A stretch of 64,000 nt of DNA from Dankookia rubra (GTDB lineage Bacteria; Pseudomonadota; Alphaproteobacteria; Acetobacterales; Acetobacteraceae), in contig NZ_SMSJ01000004.1 in assembly GCF_004355005.1 (NCBI RefSeq), positions 124,001 through 188,000 of the forward strand, given 5' to 3'. Shown here in pieces: positions 8,689-17,639 of the stretch. Position 1 is the stretch's first letter. Each line of letters opens with the position of its first letter. Below the pieces are notes generated by a model. The model was not told the DNA's origin, did not search any database, and worked only from the letters and a program-made list of their open reading frames with translations. The position numbers and the translations under genes are program-made.

Positions 8689-9846
8689 TCAGGCGGCTTT
8701 GGCGGGTGCGAGGCTCGGGTGCACGACGGTGCCGTTGTGGGTCAGCAGGACGCCCTTCACAATCTCGTCCTCAGGCGGCAGCTTCGGCGCCTTGGCCTCC
8801 TTGTCCCAGAAGGTGGTCAGGAAGGTCAGCAGGTTGCGCGCGAAGAGCGCCGACGAGGCGCCGGCGATGCGGCCCGGCCAGTTGTTGAAGCCGATGATCT
8901 TCACCCCGTTGTCGGTGGTGATGAACTGGCCCGGCTGGGTCAGCGCCACGTTGCCGCCGGCATCCGACGCGATGTCGACGATCACCGAGCCCGGCTTCAT
9001 CGAGGCGACCATCTCGGCCGTCACCAGGGTCGGCGCCTTGCGGCCCTGCACCAGCGCGGTGGTGATGACGATGTCCTGCTTGGCGATGTGCGCGGCGACG
9101 ACCTTGGCCTGCTCGGCATAGAACTCGGCCGAGAGCTGCTTCGCGTAGCCGCCGGCGGTCTGCGCCTGCTTGCTCTCCTCGGACTCGTAGCCGACATAGG
9201 CGGCGCCGAGCGACTTGATCTCCTCCTTCGCCGCCGGCCGCACATCGGTGGCGGAGACCCGGCCACCGAGCCGCCGCGCCGTGGCGATGGCCTGCAGCCC
9301 GGCGACGCCGGCGCCCATGACGAAGACATTGGCGGCCGAGATCGTGCCGGCCGCGGTCATCAGCATGGGGAAGCCGCGGTCGAAGGCCGCCGCCGCTTCG
9401 ATCACGGCACGGTAGCCCGTGAGGTTCGCCTGGGAGGAGAGGATGTCCATGCTCTGCGCCCGGGTGATGCGCGGCAGCAGCTCCATCGCCCCGGCCTCGA
9501 TGCCGAGCTGGGCATAGGTCTGCGCCATCTCCGGCGAGGCTTGCAGCTGGCCGAGCATCAGCGCGCCGCGCGGGATCAACGACAACTCGTCCACCGGCCC
9601 CTCCCCGGTGCCGAGCGGGGCGCGGATCTTCAGCACGATGTTGGCGCCGTTCAGCGTGGCGGCGGCGTCCGGAGCGACCTCCGCCCCGGCGGCGGCATAT
9701 TCGGCATCCGGGATGCCGGAGGGCAGGCCGGCACCGGCCTCGATCGCCACGGTGCAGCCGAGGGCGATGAACTTCTTGACCGTTTCCGGCGTGGCCGCGA
9801 CGCGAGTCTCGGCGGGCCGGCGCTCCTTCAGGACAGCCAGACGCAT
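8689..9846 (-). CDS. pntAA: NAD(P) transhydrogenase subunit alpha part 1 (NAD-binding)
   Basis: 385 residues from ATG 9846, preceded by GAGGGGGG; longer upstream readings lack a ribosome site. Starts MRLAVLKERRPAETRVAATP, as in PntA and alanine dehydrogenases. The NAD-binding Rossmann motif is GAGVAGLQAIATARRLG near residue 175 and the mobile-loop region follows at GGYAKQLSAEF. It is the cytoplasmic NAD(H) domain I of the transhydrogenase and the first gene of the operon. A small GC hairpin (9893-9906) lies in its leader. A supply of NADPH would complement the NADH-producing formate dehydrogenase elsewhere in this window, but no direct link is visible. Confidence 0.95.
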   Translation of the reverse strand: MRLAVLKERRPAETRVAATPETVKKFIALGCTVAIEAGAGLPSGIPDAEYAAAGAEVAPDAAATLNGANIVLKIRAPLGTGEGPVDELSLIPRGALMLGQLQASPEMAQTYAQLGIEAGAMELLPRITRAQSMDILSSQANLTGYRAVIEAAAAFDRGFPMLMTAAGTISAANVFVMGAGVAGLQAIATARRLGGRVSATDVRPAAKEEIKSLGAAYVGYESEESKQAQTAGGYAKQLSAEFYAEQAKVVAAHIAKQDIVITTALVQGRKAPTLVTAEMVASMKPGSVIVDIASDAGGNVALTQPGQFITTDNGVKIIGFNNWPGRIAGASSALFARNLLTFLTTFWDKEAKAPKLPPEDEIVKGVLLTHNGTVVHPSLAPAKAA

Positions 9847-9892
9847 ACGGGGTCCCCCCTCTTCAGCCTGATAGATGCGGCGATGCATGAAA

Positions 9893-9906
9893 GCGGGCAA
9901 GCCCGC
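9893..9906 (-). promoter_or_regulatory. GC hairpin in pntAA leader
   Basis: GCGGGC-AA-GCCCGC forms a perfect 6-bp stem 47 bases upstream of pntAA, and an overlapping GCCCG-CA-CGGGC follows. It could be a leader structure or part of the divergent promoter region (9847-10082), which holds nothing else recognisable. Confidence 0.3.
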
Positions 9907-10082
9907 ACGGGCTGCCGCTGTGTTGTCGCCTGATACAATGCGCGCGAAAGCTTGACCATGGGGGTCGGGCAATCCGCCCCGGTCGCGCCCGGCGGCGGCT
10001 TGTTTCGCTGGCCCGGGTGATCGCCCGGCGCGCCCCCGTGTTCTTCCCGCAGGGCCCGAGCCGGGCCGGAGGGGAAGGCAGG

Positions 10083-11402
10083 ATGGCATCAGTTGCAGCA
10101 GGGATGGCCGCACCCGGCATCGCCGCCGTGGCCAGGGAGGCGACTGAAGGCCCGGCGCGGCCGCCGATTCCGAAGCGGGTCGTGGCGGCGACCGTCGCCG
10201 GCAATGCGCTGGAGTTCTACGACTTCGTGACCTACGCCTTCTTCGCCGTCTATATCGGCCAGGCCTTCTTCCCGGCCTCCACCCCCTTCATGAGCCTGCT
10301 GCTCTCGGTCGGGGTCTTCGGCGTCGGCTTCGTCTTCCGCCCGCTCGGTGGCGTGCTGATCGGCGCCTATGCCGACCGGGCCGGGCGTAAGCCGGCGATG
10401 CTGCTGACCATCCTGATGATCACCGTCGGCACCATCGGGCTCGCCCTGACGCCCTCCTATGCCAGCATCGGCATCGCCGCGCCGCTGATCGTGGTTTTCT
10501 GCAGGCTGGTCCAGGGGCTGGCGCTCGGCGGGGAGGTCGGGCCGGCCAGCGCCTTCCTGATCGAGATCGCCCCGCCCGGAAAGCGCGGCCTCTATTCTAG
10601 CTGGCAACTCGCCAGCCAGGGCATCGCCGCGCTGATGGCGGGGATGATCGGCACCGGTCTCTCGTTGGTCCTGTCGCATGACGACTTGGTCGCCTGGGGC
10701 TGGCGGGTGCCCTTCCTGCTCTGCCTGGCGCTGATTCCGGTCGCGGTCGTCCTGCGGCGGACCATGCCGGAGACGCTGGAGCACGGGCCCGCCGCGGCGC
10801 CCGCGCGGCGGCTGCGGGACCATGCGAAGCTGATCGGGCTCGGCGTGCTGCTGATCCTGGGCGGGACGGTGGCGACCTATGTCGGCAACTACATGACGAC
10901 CTATGCCATCGCCACGCTGCACTTCCCCTCCACGATCGCGCTCGCCGCGACGGTGGTGGGCGGGCTCGGCACGCTGGTCTTCTCGCTGTTCGGGGGGTGG
11001 CTGAGCGACCGGGTCGGCCGGCGGCCGGTCATGCTGGTGCCGCGCATCCTGCTGGCGGTCCTCGCCTGGCCGCTCTTCCTGCTGCTGACCGCCTATCCCA
11101 GCGCCGCGACGCTGTTCCTCGCCACCGGCACCATCACCGCGCTGACCGCGACCAGCAGCAGCGCGGCGCTCGCAGTGATCCCGGAACTGCTGCCGCGGGC
11201 GATCCGCGCGACCGGGCTGGCGGTGGCCTATGCGGTCGGCGTCTCGCTCTTCGGCGGGACGACCCAGTTCGTCATCACCTGGCTGATCGAGGCGACGGGC
11301 AATCCGACCTCCCCCGCCTGGCACGTGGCGCTAACCAGCCTGGTCACGGCCATCGCCATGTGGACCCTGCCCGAGAGCCGCGACCGGGTGCTGGAAAACT
11401 GA
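10083..11402 (+). CDS. MFS transporter, metabolite:H+ symporter (MHS) family
   Basis: 439 residues with about 12 hydrophobic helices. The first helix is preceded by GNALEFYDFVTYAFFAVYIG, the N-terminal signature of the MHS branch (ProP, KgtP, CitH, ShiA). The loop 2-3 motif GAYADRAGRKPAM is clear and its repeat GGWLSDRVGRRPVM follows in the second half. The start at 10083 follows GGAGGGGAAGG. Such proteins import organic acids or compatible solutes with protons; the substrate cannot be assigned. It is divergent from pntAA and convergent with the UbiB-like gene. Confidence 0.88.
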   Translation: MASVAAGMAAPGIAAVAREATEGPARPPIPKRVVAATVAGNALEFYDFVTYAFFAVYIGQAFFPASTPFMSLLLSVGVFGVGFVFRPLGGVLIGAYADRAGRKPAMLLTILMITVGTIGLALTPSYASIGIAAPLIVVFCRLVQGLALGGEVGPASAFLIEIAPPGKRGLYSSWQLASQGIAALMAGMIGTGLSLVLSHDDLVAWGWRVPFLLCLALIPVAVVLRRTMPETLEHGPAAAPARRLRDHAKLIGLGVLLILGGTVATYVGNYMTTYAIATLHFPSTIALAATVVGGLGTLVFSLFGGWLSDRVGRRPVMLVPRILLAVLAWPLFLLLTAYPSAATLFLATGTITALTATSSSAALAVIPELLPRAIRATGLAVAYAVGVSLFGGTTQFVITWLIEATGNPTSPAWHVALTSLVTAIAMWTLPESRDRVLEN

Positions 11403-11412
11403 AACCGCCACC

Positions 11413-11443
11413 GAAGGCGTCCCGACCGGGTCAGGGCGCCTTC
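11413..11443. terminator. Shared hairpin between converging genes
   Basis: GAAGGCG (11413-11419) pairs with CGCCTTC (11437-11443), with a further CCC/GGG pair inside. It lies 10 bases after the transporter stop and 71 bases from the end of the convergent kinase gene. No T-run follows. Confidence 0.4.
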
Positions 11444-11513
11444 CGGCCAGCTTGCGTCGCGCCGGCGCTTCACGTCCCGGGTGCTGCCACCCAGAACCGT
11501 CGTAGGCCGAGGC

Positions 11514-12875
11514 TCACGCCATCGGCGCCGGCACCTTCGCTTCCGCCAGCGCCGCCGCCTGGCGCTCGGCGACGCCCTGCTCGGTCAGGTCGCCGATCAT
11601 CTCCATGAACAGCCGGTGCCAGTTCATCTCGCAGCGCAGCCGCAGGAAGACGCTGCCGAGGCCGACCGCCGCACGGTCCATCAGCGGGAATTCGCGGGGG
11701 ATCTTCACCCCGCCGGTCCGCTTCAGGCCCTCATGCACCTTCTGGGCGATCTTCCGCCCATAGGACATGTCGTCGGAGAACTGGATCGGCCGGACCTTGT
11801 CCTGCACCAGCGGCTCATAAAGGAAGGCGGCCCAGAGGTTCAGGACCTCCATCGTGTCCTTCGACAGGTTGCGGAAGCCCCAGATGCGGTAGGCCTCGGC
11901 CGCCTTCTCGTCGTCGTGGTCGCGCACCGCCTCGTACAGCATGATGACGCCGCCGACGAAGCTGGGTGGGAAGACCCGGATGGTGCCGAAGTCGAACAGG
12001 TTGATGCCCTGCTGGTCCGGCCGCACCTGGTAGTTGCCGAGGTGCGGGTCGCCATGGATGACGCCGTAGCGGTAGAAGGGCCGGTACCACGCCCGGAACA
12101 GCCCCTCGGCATAGGCCTGCCGTTCCTCGACCGGCGGGTCCTCCGCCAGGCGCTTCACCAGCGGACGGCCTTCCAGCCAGGTCATGGTCAGCAGGCGGGT
12201 GGTGCAATAGCCCTCGATCGGGGTCGGCACCGCGACATGCGGCTGGTCGGCCAGCATCAAGGCATAGAGCCGCTGGTGCGCGGCTTCGCGGAGGTAGTCC
12301 AGCTCCTCGCGCAGCCGGTCGCGCAGCTCCTGGTAAACCTCGCCGTTGTCGAGCGCGCTGTCCATCCGCTGGTAGAGGTTCATCGCCAGCTTGAGTTGGC
12401 GGAGGTCGGCCTCCACCACGCTCGGCATGTCAGGGTATTGCAGCTTGCAGGCGACCAGCATGCCGTCCGGCAGCCGGGCCTTGTGCACCTGGCCGAGCGA
12501 GGCGGCGGCTGCGGCCTCACGGCCGAACTCGGAGAACTTGCTCTCCCAGCCCGGGCCCAGCTCGCCGGCCATGCGGCGGCGGACGAAGGGCCAGCCCATC
12601 GGCGGCGCATTGGCCTGCAGCGTCTCCAGCTGCTCGGCATATTCCTCCGGCAGGGCGTCCGGCACCGTCGAGAGGAACTGCGCCACCTTCATCAGCGGGC
12701 CCTTCAGCCCGCCGAGGATCTGCTTCAGGTCCTCGGCATGCGCCCCCTTGTCGGTCTTGAGGCCGAGGAAGCGCTGCCCGGCGACGCGCGCGGCGATGCC
12801 GCCCACGGCGCCGGAGGTCTGCACCATCCGGCGGACCTCGCCGAAGATGGTGCTGTCGGGGTTACGGCCGCTCAT
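11514..12875 (-). CDS. ABC1/UbiB-family atypical kinase-like protein
   Basis: 453 residues. ABC1 hallmarks are present: a K-x-x-Q element in GPLMKVAQFLS near residue 60, the Ala-rich nucleotide loop AAAASLGQVHKA near 125, catalytic-loop IHGDPHLGN and the metal-binding LFDFG. The family supports ubiquinone biosynthesis or lipid homeostasis through ATPase activity. The C-terminus lacks the two transmembrane helices of E. coli UbiB, so this is closer to the soluble AarF/ABC1 relatives common in alphaproteobacteria. Its ATG overlaps the oligopeptidase stop by 4 bases, implying coupled translation. Confidence 0.85.
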   Translation of the reverse strand: MSGRNPDSTIFGEVRRMVQTSGAVGGIAARVAGQRFLGLKTDKGAHAEDLKQILGGLKGPLMKVAQFLSTVPDALPEEYAEQLETLQANAPPMGWPFVRRRMAGELGPGWESKFSEFGREAAAAASLGQVHKARLPDGMLVACKLQYPDMPSVVEADLRQLKLAMNLYQRMDSALDNGEVYQELRDRLREELDYLREAAHQRLYALMLADQPHVAVPTPIEGYCTTRLLTMTWLEGRPLVKRLAEDPPVEERQAYAEGLFRAWYRPFYRYGVIHGDPHLGNYQVRPDQQGINLFDFGTIRVFPPSFVGGVIMLYEAVRDHDDEKAAEAYRIWGFRNLSKDTMEVLNLWAAFLYEPLVQDKVRPIQFSDDMSYGRKIAQKVHEGLKRTGGVKIPREFPLMDRAAVGLGSVFLRLRCEMNWHRLFMEMIGDLTEQGVAERQAAALAEAKVPAPMA

Positions 12876-14770
12876 GCCGCGGTTTCCAGTTCGTCGATGA
12901 AGCCGGCGATCACGTCGAGCCCGCGCTGCCAGAACTGCGGGTCGGAGGCATCGAGCCCGAAGGGCGCCAGCAACTCCTTGTGCCGCAGCGTGCCGCCGGC
13001 TTTCAGCAGGTCGAGGTATTTCTCCTCGAAGCCCGGCACCGCCTTGTCGCGGTACACGCCGTAAAGGGCGTTCACCAGGCAGTCGCCGAAGGCATAGGCA
13101 TAGACATAGAAGGGGCTGTGCACGAAGTGCGGGATGTAGGCCCAGTAGACGCCGTAGTCCTCCGTGAAGTCGAAGGCTGGACCCAGGCTCTCCCGCTGCA
13201 CCTGCATCCAGAGCCCGGCGATCTGCTCGGCGGAGAGCTCGCCCTTCCGGCGCTCCTCGTGCAGCAGCGTCTCGAAGCGGTAGAAGGCGATCTGCCGCAC
13301 CACCGTGTTCAGCATGTCCTCGACCTTGCCGGCCAGCATCAGCCGGCGCCGCTGCGGGTCGCGCTCGGCATCCAGCAGGCCGCGAAAGGTCAGCATCTCG
13401 CCGAAAACGCTGGCAGTCTCGGCGAGCGTGAGCGGCGTCCCGGACAGCAGATATCCCTGCCGGCCCGCCAGCACCTGGTGCACACCGTGGCCCAGCTCAT
13501 GCGCCAGCGTCATCACGTCGCGCGTCTTGCCGTGATAGTTCAGCAGAAGATAGGGGTGCGCCGAGGGAACCGTCGGGTGGGCGAAGGCGCCGCTGGCCTT
13601 CCCCGGCCGCAGCGCCGCGTCGATCCAAGGCTTCTCGAAGAAGCGGCCGCCGATCGAGGCCAGCTCCGGGCTGAAGGCGGCATAGCTGTCGAGCACCGTC
13701 TTCACCGCCTCCGGCCAGGCGATGCTGCGGTCCACCTCACCCGGCAGCGGCGCGTTCCGGTCCCAGTGCTGCAGCTTCTCGAGGCCCAGCCACTTCGCCT
13801 TCATGGCGTAGTAGCGGTGCGACAGGCGCGGGAAGCTGGTGCGAACCGCGGTCACCAGCGCATCCACCACCTCGTCCTCGACCATGTTGGCGCGATTGCG
13901 CGAAGAGCCGGGGCGCGGGTAGCTGCGCCAGTTGTCGAGGATCTCCTTGTCCTTGGCCAAGGTATTGGTGATCAGCGAGAACAGCCGGATGCGGCTGCCG
14001 AAGGCCTCCGACACCCCCTTGGCCGCCGCCGCCCGCACCGCGCGGTCGCCGTCCGACAGGCGGTTCAGCGCCGCCGAGACGGTCACCTCCTCCCCGGACA
14101 CGGTCACCGTCATGCCGGCGATGGTCTCGTCGAACAGACGGTTCCAGGCGGAGCGGCCGGTGACTTCCTTCTCGTGCAGCAGCTTCTCGAGCTCGTCCGA
14201 GAGCTGGTGCGGCCGGAAAACCCGAAGGTCGCGCAGCCAGGGGCCCCAGCGGCGCAGCGCCGCACTGCCGGCCAGCTTGCGGTCCAGCTCCGCATCCTCC
14301 AGCCGGTTCAGCTCCAGCGTGAAGAACAGCAGGTGGGAGGAGATGACCGTCACCCGCTCCTGCAAGGTCTGGTAGAAGCGGCCGTTCGCGGGATCTTGGG
14401 CATCGCCGGCGAAGACCAGTTGGCCGTAGCTCATCGCCCGGCCCAATACCTCCTCGATCCGCTCGTAGCCGGCGATCGCCTCCGCCAGCCCGTCGCCGCC
14501 CAGCCCGGCCAGCCGGCCGGCGAAGCGGGCGGAGAAGGCCTTGCCATCCGCCTCCGCCTGGTCGAGATCGACGGCGAGCCGGGGATCCTCCGGCGAGGCA
14601 TAAAGGTCGGAAAGGTCCCATACCGGCAGCTTCGCGCCGCCGGCGGCCTCCCCGGCATCGAGGGGCGAGAAGGCGGTCTGGGAGACCGGGCGGGGTCCCG
14701 CGACCGCGGCAGCATCGGCCGCGGCACGGGTCGGGGTCGGAATGGGGGCGGATGAGGTCACGTCCTCCAT
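12872..14770 (-). CDS. pepF: M3-family oligoendopeptidase, PepF type
   Basis: 632 residues from ATG 14770. A longer frame to 14932 would run into the divergent acyl-CoA synthetase and is disfavoured. The zinc site is AHELGHGVHQ with His424 and Glu425, followed by the LAETASVFGEML helix supplying the third ligand. It cleaves short peptides in the cytoplasm. Residues 1-45 are Ala/Pro rich and poorly conserved. It is first in a two-gene operon with the UbiB-like gene, and the link between the two functions is unclear. Confidence 0.9.
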   Translation of the reverse strand: MEDVTSSAPIPTPTRAAADAAAVAGPRPVSQTAFSPLDAGEAAGGAKLPVWDLSDLYASPEDPRLAVDLDQAEADGKAFSARFAGRLAGLGGDGLAEAIAGYERIEEVLGRAMSYGQLVFAGDAQDPANGRFYQTLQERVTVISSHLLFFTLELNRLEDAELDRKLAGSAALRRWGPWLRDLRVFRPHQLSDELEKLLHEKEVTGRSAWNRLFDETIAGMTVTVSGEEVTVSAALNRLSDGDRAVRAAAAKGVSEAFGSRIRLFSLITNTLAKDKEILDNWRSYPRPGSSRNRANMVEDEVVDALVTAVRTSFPRLSHRYYAMKAKWLGLEKLQHWDRNAPLPGEVDRSIAWPEAVKTVLDSYAAFSPELASIGGRFFEKPWIDAALRPGKASGAFAHPTVPSAHPYLLLNYHGKTRDVMTLAHELGHGVHQVLAGRQGYLLSGTPLTLAETASVFGEMLTFRGLLDAERDPQRRRLMLAGKVEDMLNTVVRQIAFYRFETLLHEERRKGELSAEQIAGLWMQVQRESLGPAFDFTEDYGVYWAYIPHFVHSPFYVYAYAFGDCLVNALYGVYRDKAVPGFEEKYLDLLKAGGTLRHKELLAPFGLDASDPQFWQRGLDVIAGFIDELETAA

Positions 14771-14834
14771 ATAAGGTCCCGGGTGGCGTGGCCAAGCCGC
14801 CACGGCACCGGGAACGGGCATGCGAGGGGGGAGA

Positions 14835-16607
14835 ATGTCGGGGACGGAGACGCTCGCCATGTCAGGCGCGGCACGCAAGACCACGCGGCTGTGGGAACCC
14901 GCGGCCGGCGGCTGGACCAGCCTGCCGGGCATGCTGTTCGCCCTGGCGCGGAAGCACCCCGAAAGGCCGATGTTGCGCTACTGGCGAGACGGCGGCTGGC
15001 AGCGCTTGGCCTGGGGCGACTTCGCCCTCCAGGTGGCCCGCGCCGCCGCCTGGCTGCGGGCGAAGGGGATCGTGCCGGGCGACCGGGTGATGCTGGTGTC
15101 CGAAAGCCGGCCGGAATGGAACGTGGCGGATGCCGCCGTCATGGCGATCGGCGCCGTGACGGTGCCGACCTACACCACCAATACCGTCGCCGACCACACG
15201 CACATCCTGCGGGATTCCGGGGCGCGGGCAGCTATCGTTTCCTCCGCCGCGCTCGCTGCCCGGGTCGCGGAAGCGGCGGCCGGCGCCGGCGGGCTCGACC
15301 TGCTGGTCTGCCTCGACGGCGCGGACGGCACGCAGACGCGGCACTGGGCCGAGGTGATGGCCGGGCCCGGCGACCTGCCGATGCTGATGGCAGAGGTGGA
15401 GGAGATCCCGGCCGGGCGTCTCGCCTGCCTGATCTACACCTCCGGCACCGGGGGTACCCCGCGCGGCGTCATGCTGCCGCACCGCGCCATGCTGGCGAAC
15501 CGGGAGGGCGTGCGCGGGCTGATCGAACGGCTCGGCGTGGAGGGCGAGCCCTACCTCTCCTTCCTGCCGCTCTCGCACAGCTACGAGCATACGGTCGGCT
15601 GCTTCCTGCTGCCCTCAATGGGGATGGAGGTGGTCTATTCGCGCGGCGCCGAGCGCCTCGCGGCGGAGTTCCAGGAGATCCGGCCGGCCATCGTCACCGC
15701 CGTGCCCCGGCTGTTCGAGGTGCTTCGGGCGCGCATGCTGGCGCAGGTCGAGAAGGAGGACGGCCTCAAGCGCCGGCTCTTCGAGCGGGCGCTGTCCCAG
15801 GGGTTGCGACGGATGGACGGGCCGAGGCTCGGGCTGGGGGAGCGGCTGCTCGACCCGATCCTTGACCGGCTGGTGCGGGACAAGGTGCGGGCGCGCTTCG
15901 GCGGGCGGCTGAAGGCGCTGGTCTCCGGCGGGGCGCGGCTGGATCCCGACCTCTCCGGCTTCTTCATCGCCCTCGGCCTGCCGCTGATCCAGGGCTACGG
16001 CCAGTCCGAGGCCGGGCCGGTGATCAGCGTCAACCTGCCCTGGGACAACCACCGCCACACCGTCGGCCCGCCGCTGAAGGGGGTCGAGGCGCGGATCGCC
16101 GCGGATGGCGAGCTGCTGATCCGCGGCGACCTAGTCATGGACGGCTACTGGAACAACCCGGAGGCAACCGACCAGGCCCTCCGCCCCGGCCCCGACGGCG
16201 CCACCTGGCTGCATACCGGCGACGTGGCGCGGCTGGAGCAGGGCCGCATCACCGTCACCGACCGCAAGCGGGACTTCATAAAGACCCTTGGCGGCGACAT
16301 GGTCAGCCCGGCCAAGCTGGAAGGCCTGCTGATGGCCGAACCGGAGATCGCCCAGGCGGTGGTGGCCGGGGAAGGCCAGCCCGGCATCGTCGCCCTGCTG
16401 GTTCCGGCGGATGGCTGCGCCGAAGCCCTCGGCAAGGCGGTCGCGCGGGTCAATGCCCGGCTCTCGACCATTGAGCGCATCCGCCGCTGGGTCCCGCTGC
16501 CAGCCGCCTTCTCGGTGGAGAACGGCATGCTGACGCCCACCATGAAAGTGAAGCGGCGGGCGGTGCTGGAACGCTTCGACGGGGAGATCGCCGGGCTTTA
16601 CCGTTGA
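14835..16607 (+). CDS. Long-chain acyl-CoA synthetase (AMP-forming)
   Basis: 590 residues, similar to FadD15-type AMP-dependent ligases. The start at 14835 follows GAGGGGGGAG. Motifs: YTSGTGGTPRGVMLPH (ATP/AMP binding) near residue 200, FLPLSHSYEHT, GYGQSEAGPVIS (adenine/acyl site), LHTGDVARL and DRKRDFIKTLGG (hinge and C-domain). It activates a fatty acid to its CoA thioester via acyl-AMP. A methyltransferase gene begins 5 bases downstream and is probably cotranscribed. It is divergent from pepF with only 64 bases between starts. Confidence 0.9.
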   Translation: MSGTETLAMSGAARKTTRLWEPAAGGWTSLPGMLFALARKHPERPMLRYWRDGGWQRLAWGDFALQVARAAAWLRAKGIVPGDRVMLVSESRPEWNVADAAVMAIGAVTVPTYTTNTVADHTHILRDSGARAAIVSSAALAARVAEAAAGAGGLDLLVCLDGADGTQTRHWAEVMAGPGDLPMLMAEVEEIPAGRLACLIYTSGTGGTPRGVMLPHRAMLANREGVRGLIERLGVEGEPYLSFLPLSHSYEHTVGCFLLPSMGMEVVYSRGAERLAAEFQEIRPAIVTAVPRLFEVLRARMLAQVEKEDGLKRRLFERALSQGLRRMDGPRLGLGERLLDPILDRLVRDKVRARFGGRLKALVSGGARLDPDLSGFFIALGLPLIQGYGQSEAGPVISVNLPWDNHRHTVGPPLKGVEARIAADGELLIRGDLVMDGYWNNPEATDQALRPGPDGATWLHTGDVARLEQGRITVTDRKRDFIKTLGGDMVSPAKLEGLLMAEPEIAQAVVAGEGQPGIVALLVPADGCAEALGKAVARVNARLSTIERIRRWVPLPAAFSVENGMLTPTMKVKRRAVLERFDGEIAGLYR

Positions 16608-16611
16608 GCCC

Positions 16612-17286
16612 ATGTCAACCACCGCCAACACCGCCGATGCCGCCTACTGGAACAGCCCGGCGACGCGGGTTTGGGCCACCGGCCATGCGCGCATCGATGC
16701 CATCTTCGCTCCGGTCCTGGCGGCGGCGCTGGAGGCGGCGGCGCCGCGGCCCGGGGAAAGGGTGCTCAACATCGGCTGTGGCAGCGGTACCTCGGTGCTG
16801 GCGCTGGCCGAGGCGGTGGGACCGGGTGGCCAGGTGCTGGGCGCCGACATCGCCGCGGAATCGGTCGCGGTGGCGCGGCGGCGGGTCGCCGAGGCAGGGC
16901 TGGCCCAGGCCGCCATCTTGCTGGGCGATGCCGGGTCCCACCCCTTCCCGCCCGGCGGCTTCGACCTGCTCTTCTCCCGCTTCGGGGTGATGTTCTTCGA
17001 CCCGCCGGCCGCCGCCTTCCGCAATCTCCGCGCCGCGCTGCGGCCGGGCGGGCGGTTATGCGCCGCCGCCTTCCGCGCCGCCGCCGAGAATCCCTGGACC
17101 ACCGCGCCGGCCGGGGCGATCAGCCACCTCGTGCCGCTGCCGCCGCCCGCCCGGCCCGACGCCCCCGGCCAGTTCGGCTGGGCGCGGGAGGCTCATGTGC
17201 GAGCAATCCTGGACGGCGCCGGCTTCACCGACATTGCCCTCGTGCCGCGCGCGCCTGAGCCGGCCGGATTGCCCTTCGCAATGTGA
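16612..17286 (+). CDS. Class I SAM-dependent methyltransferase, possibly C-truncated
   Basis: 224 residues. The SAM-binding motif VLNIGCGSGTSVLALAEAVG lies near residue 50, motif II GADIAAESVAVARRR follows, and FSRFGVMFF plus LRPGGRL mark motifs IV and V. It belongs to the UbiE-like methyltransferase_11/25 group; the substrate is unknown. Close relatives recalled from this group run 260-280 residues, and here only about 25 residues follow the GAGFTDIAL strand, so the C-terminal helices may be missing. No continuation in another frame is evident downstream. It directly follows the acyl-CoA synthetase. Confidence 0.75.
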   Translation: MSTTANTADAAYWNSPATRVWATGHARIDAIFAPVLAAALEAAAPRPGERVLNIGCGSGTSVLALAEAVGPGGQVLGADIAAESVAVARRRVAEAGLAQAAILLGDAGSHPFPPGGFDLLFSRFGVMFFDPPAAAFRNLRAALRPGGRLCAAAFRAAAENPWTTAPAGAISHLVPLPPPARPDAPGQFGWAREAHVRAILDGAGFTDIALVPRAPEPAGLPFAM

Positions 17287-17426
17287 TCTGCGATCCCCTT
17301 GGCGGGACGCCGCGCGCGCATCCAAGGTACTTTCGACGCGCCGGGCGATCATCCGGGCCCGAGCAGCGACTGGAACGATCCGGCGGGCCGCATGGCCGTC
17401 GCCGGCACCAAGGGGAGGGCCAAAGC

Positions 17427-17639
17427 ATGGACGGCACGCTGCTCCGCGGCGGCATACTATCCGGCATCGCCGTGGCGCTCGGCAGCCTCGCCTTGCTGAT
17501 CGTGCTGATCTACTGGTCGACCCGCAACCGCGGCCCGCGCCGGCCGGTCGACATGGCCCGGCACCAGGAGGCGCTGCGGAACTTCAGGCTTCGCTACGCC
17601 GCGGAACCGCTGCCGAAGCGATGGTGGGGACGGAACTGA
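17427..17639 (+). CDS. Small single-span membrane protein, unknown
   Basis: 70 residues. The start at 17427 is supported by GGGAGG 9 bases upstream. One membrane helix spans about residues 9-31 (GILSGIAVALGSLALLIVLI), followed by a basic tail rich in Arg and Trp ending PLPKRWWGRN. No family was recognised. Its last 56 bases overlap the end of the convergent desaturase-family gene. Nothing in the context suggests a function. Confidence 0.55.
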   Translation: MDGTLLRGGILSGIAVALGSLALLIVLIYWSTRNRGPRRPVDMARHQEALRNFRLRYAAEPLPKRWWGRN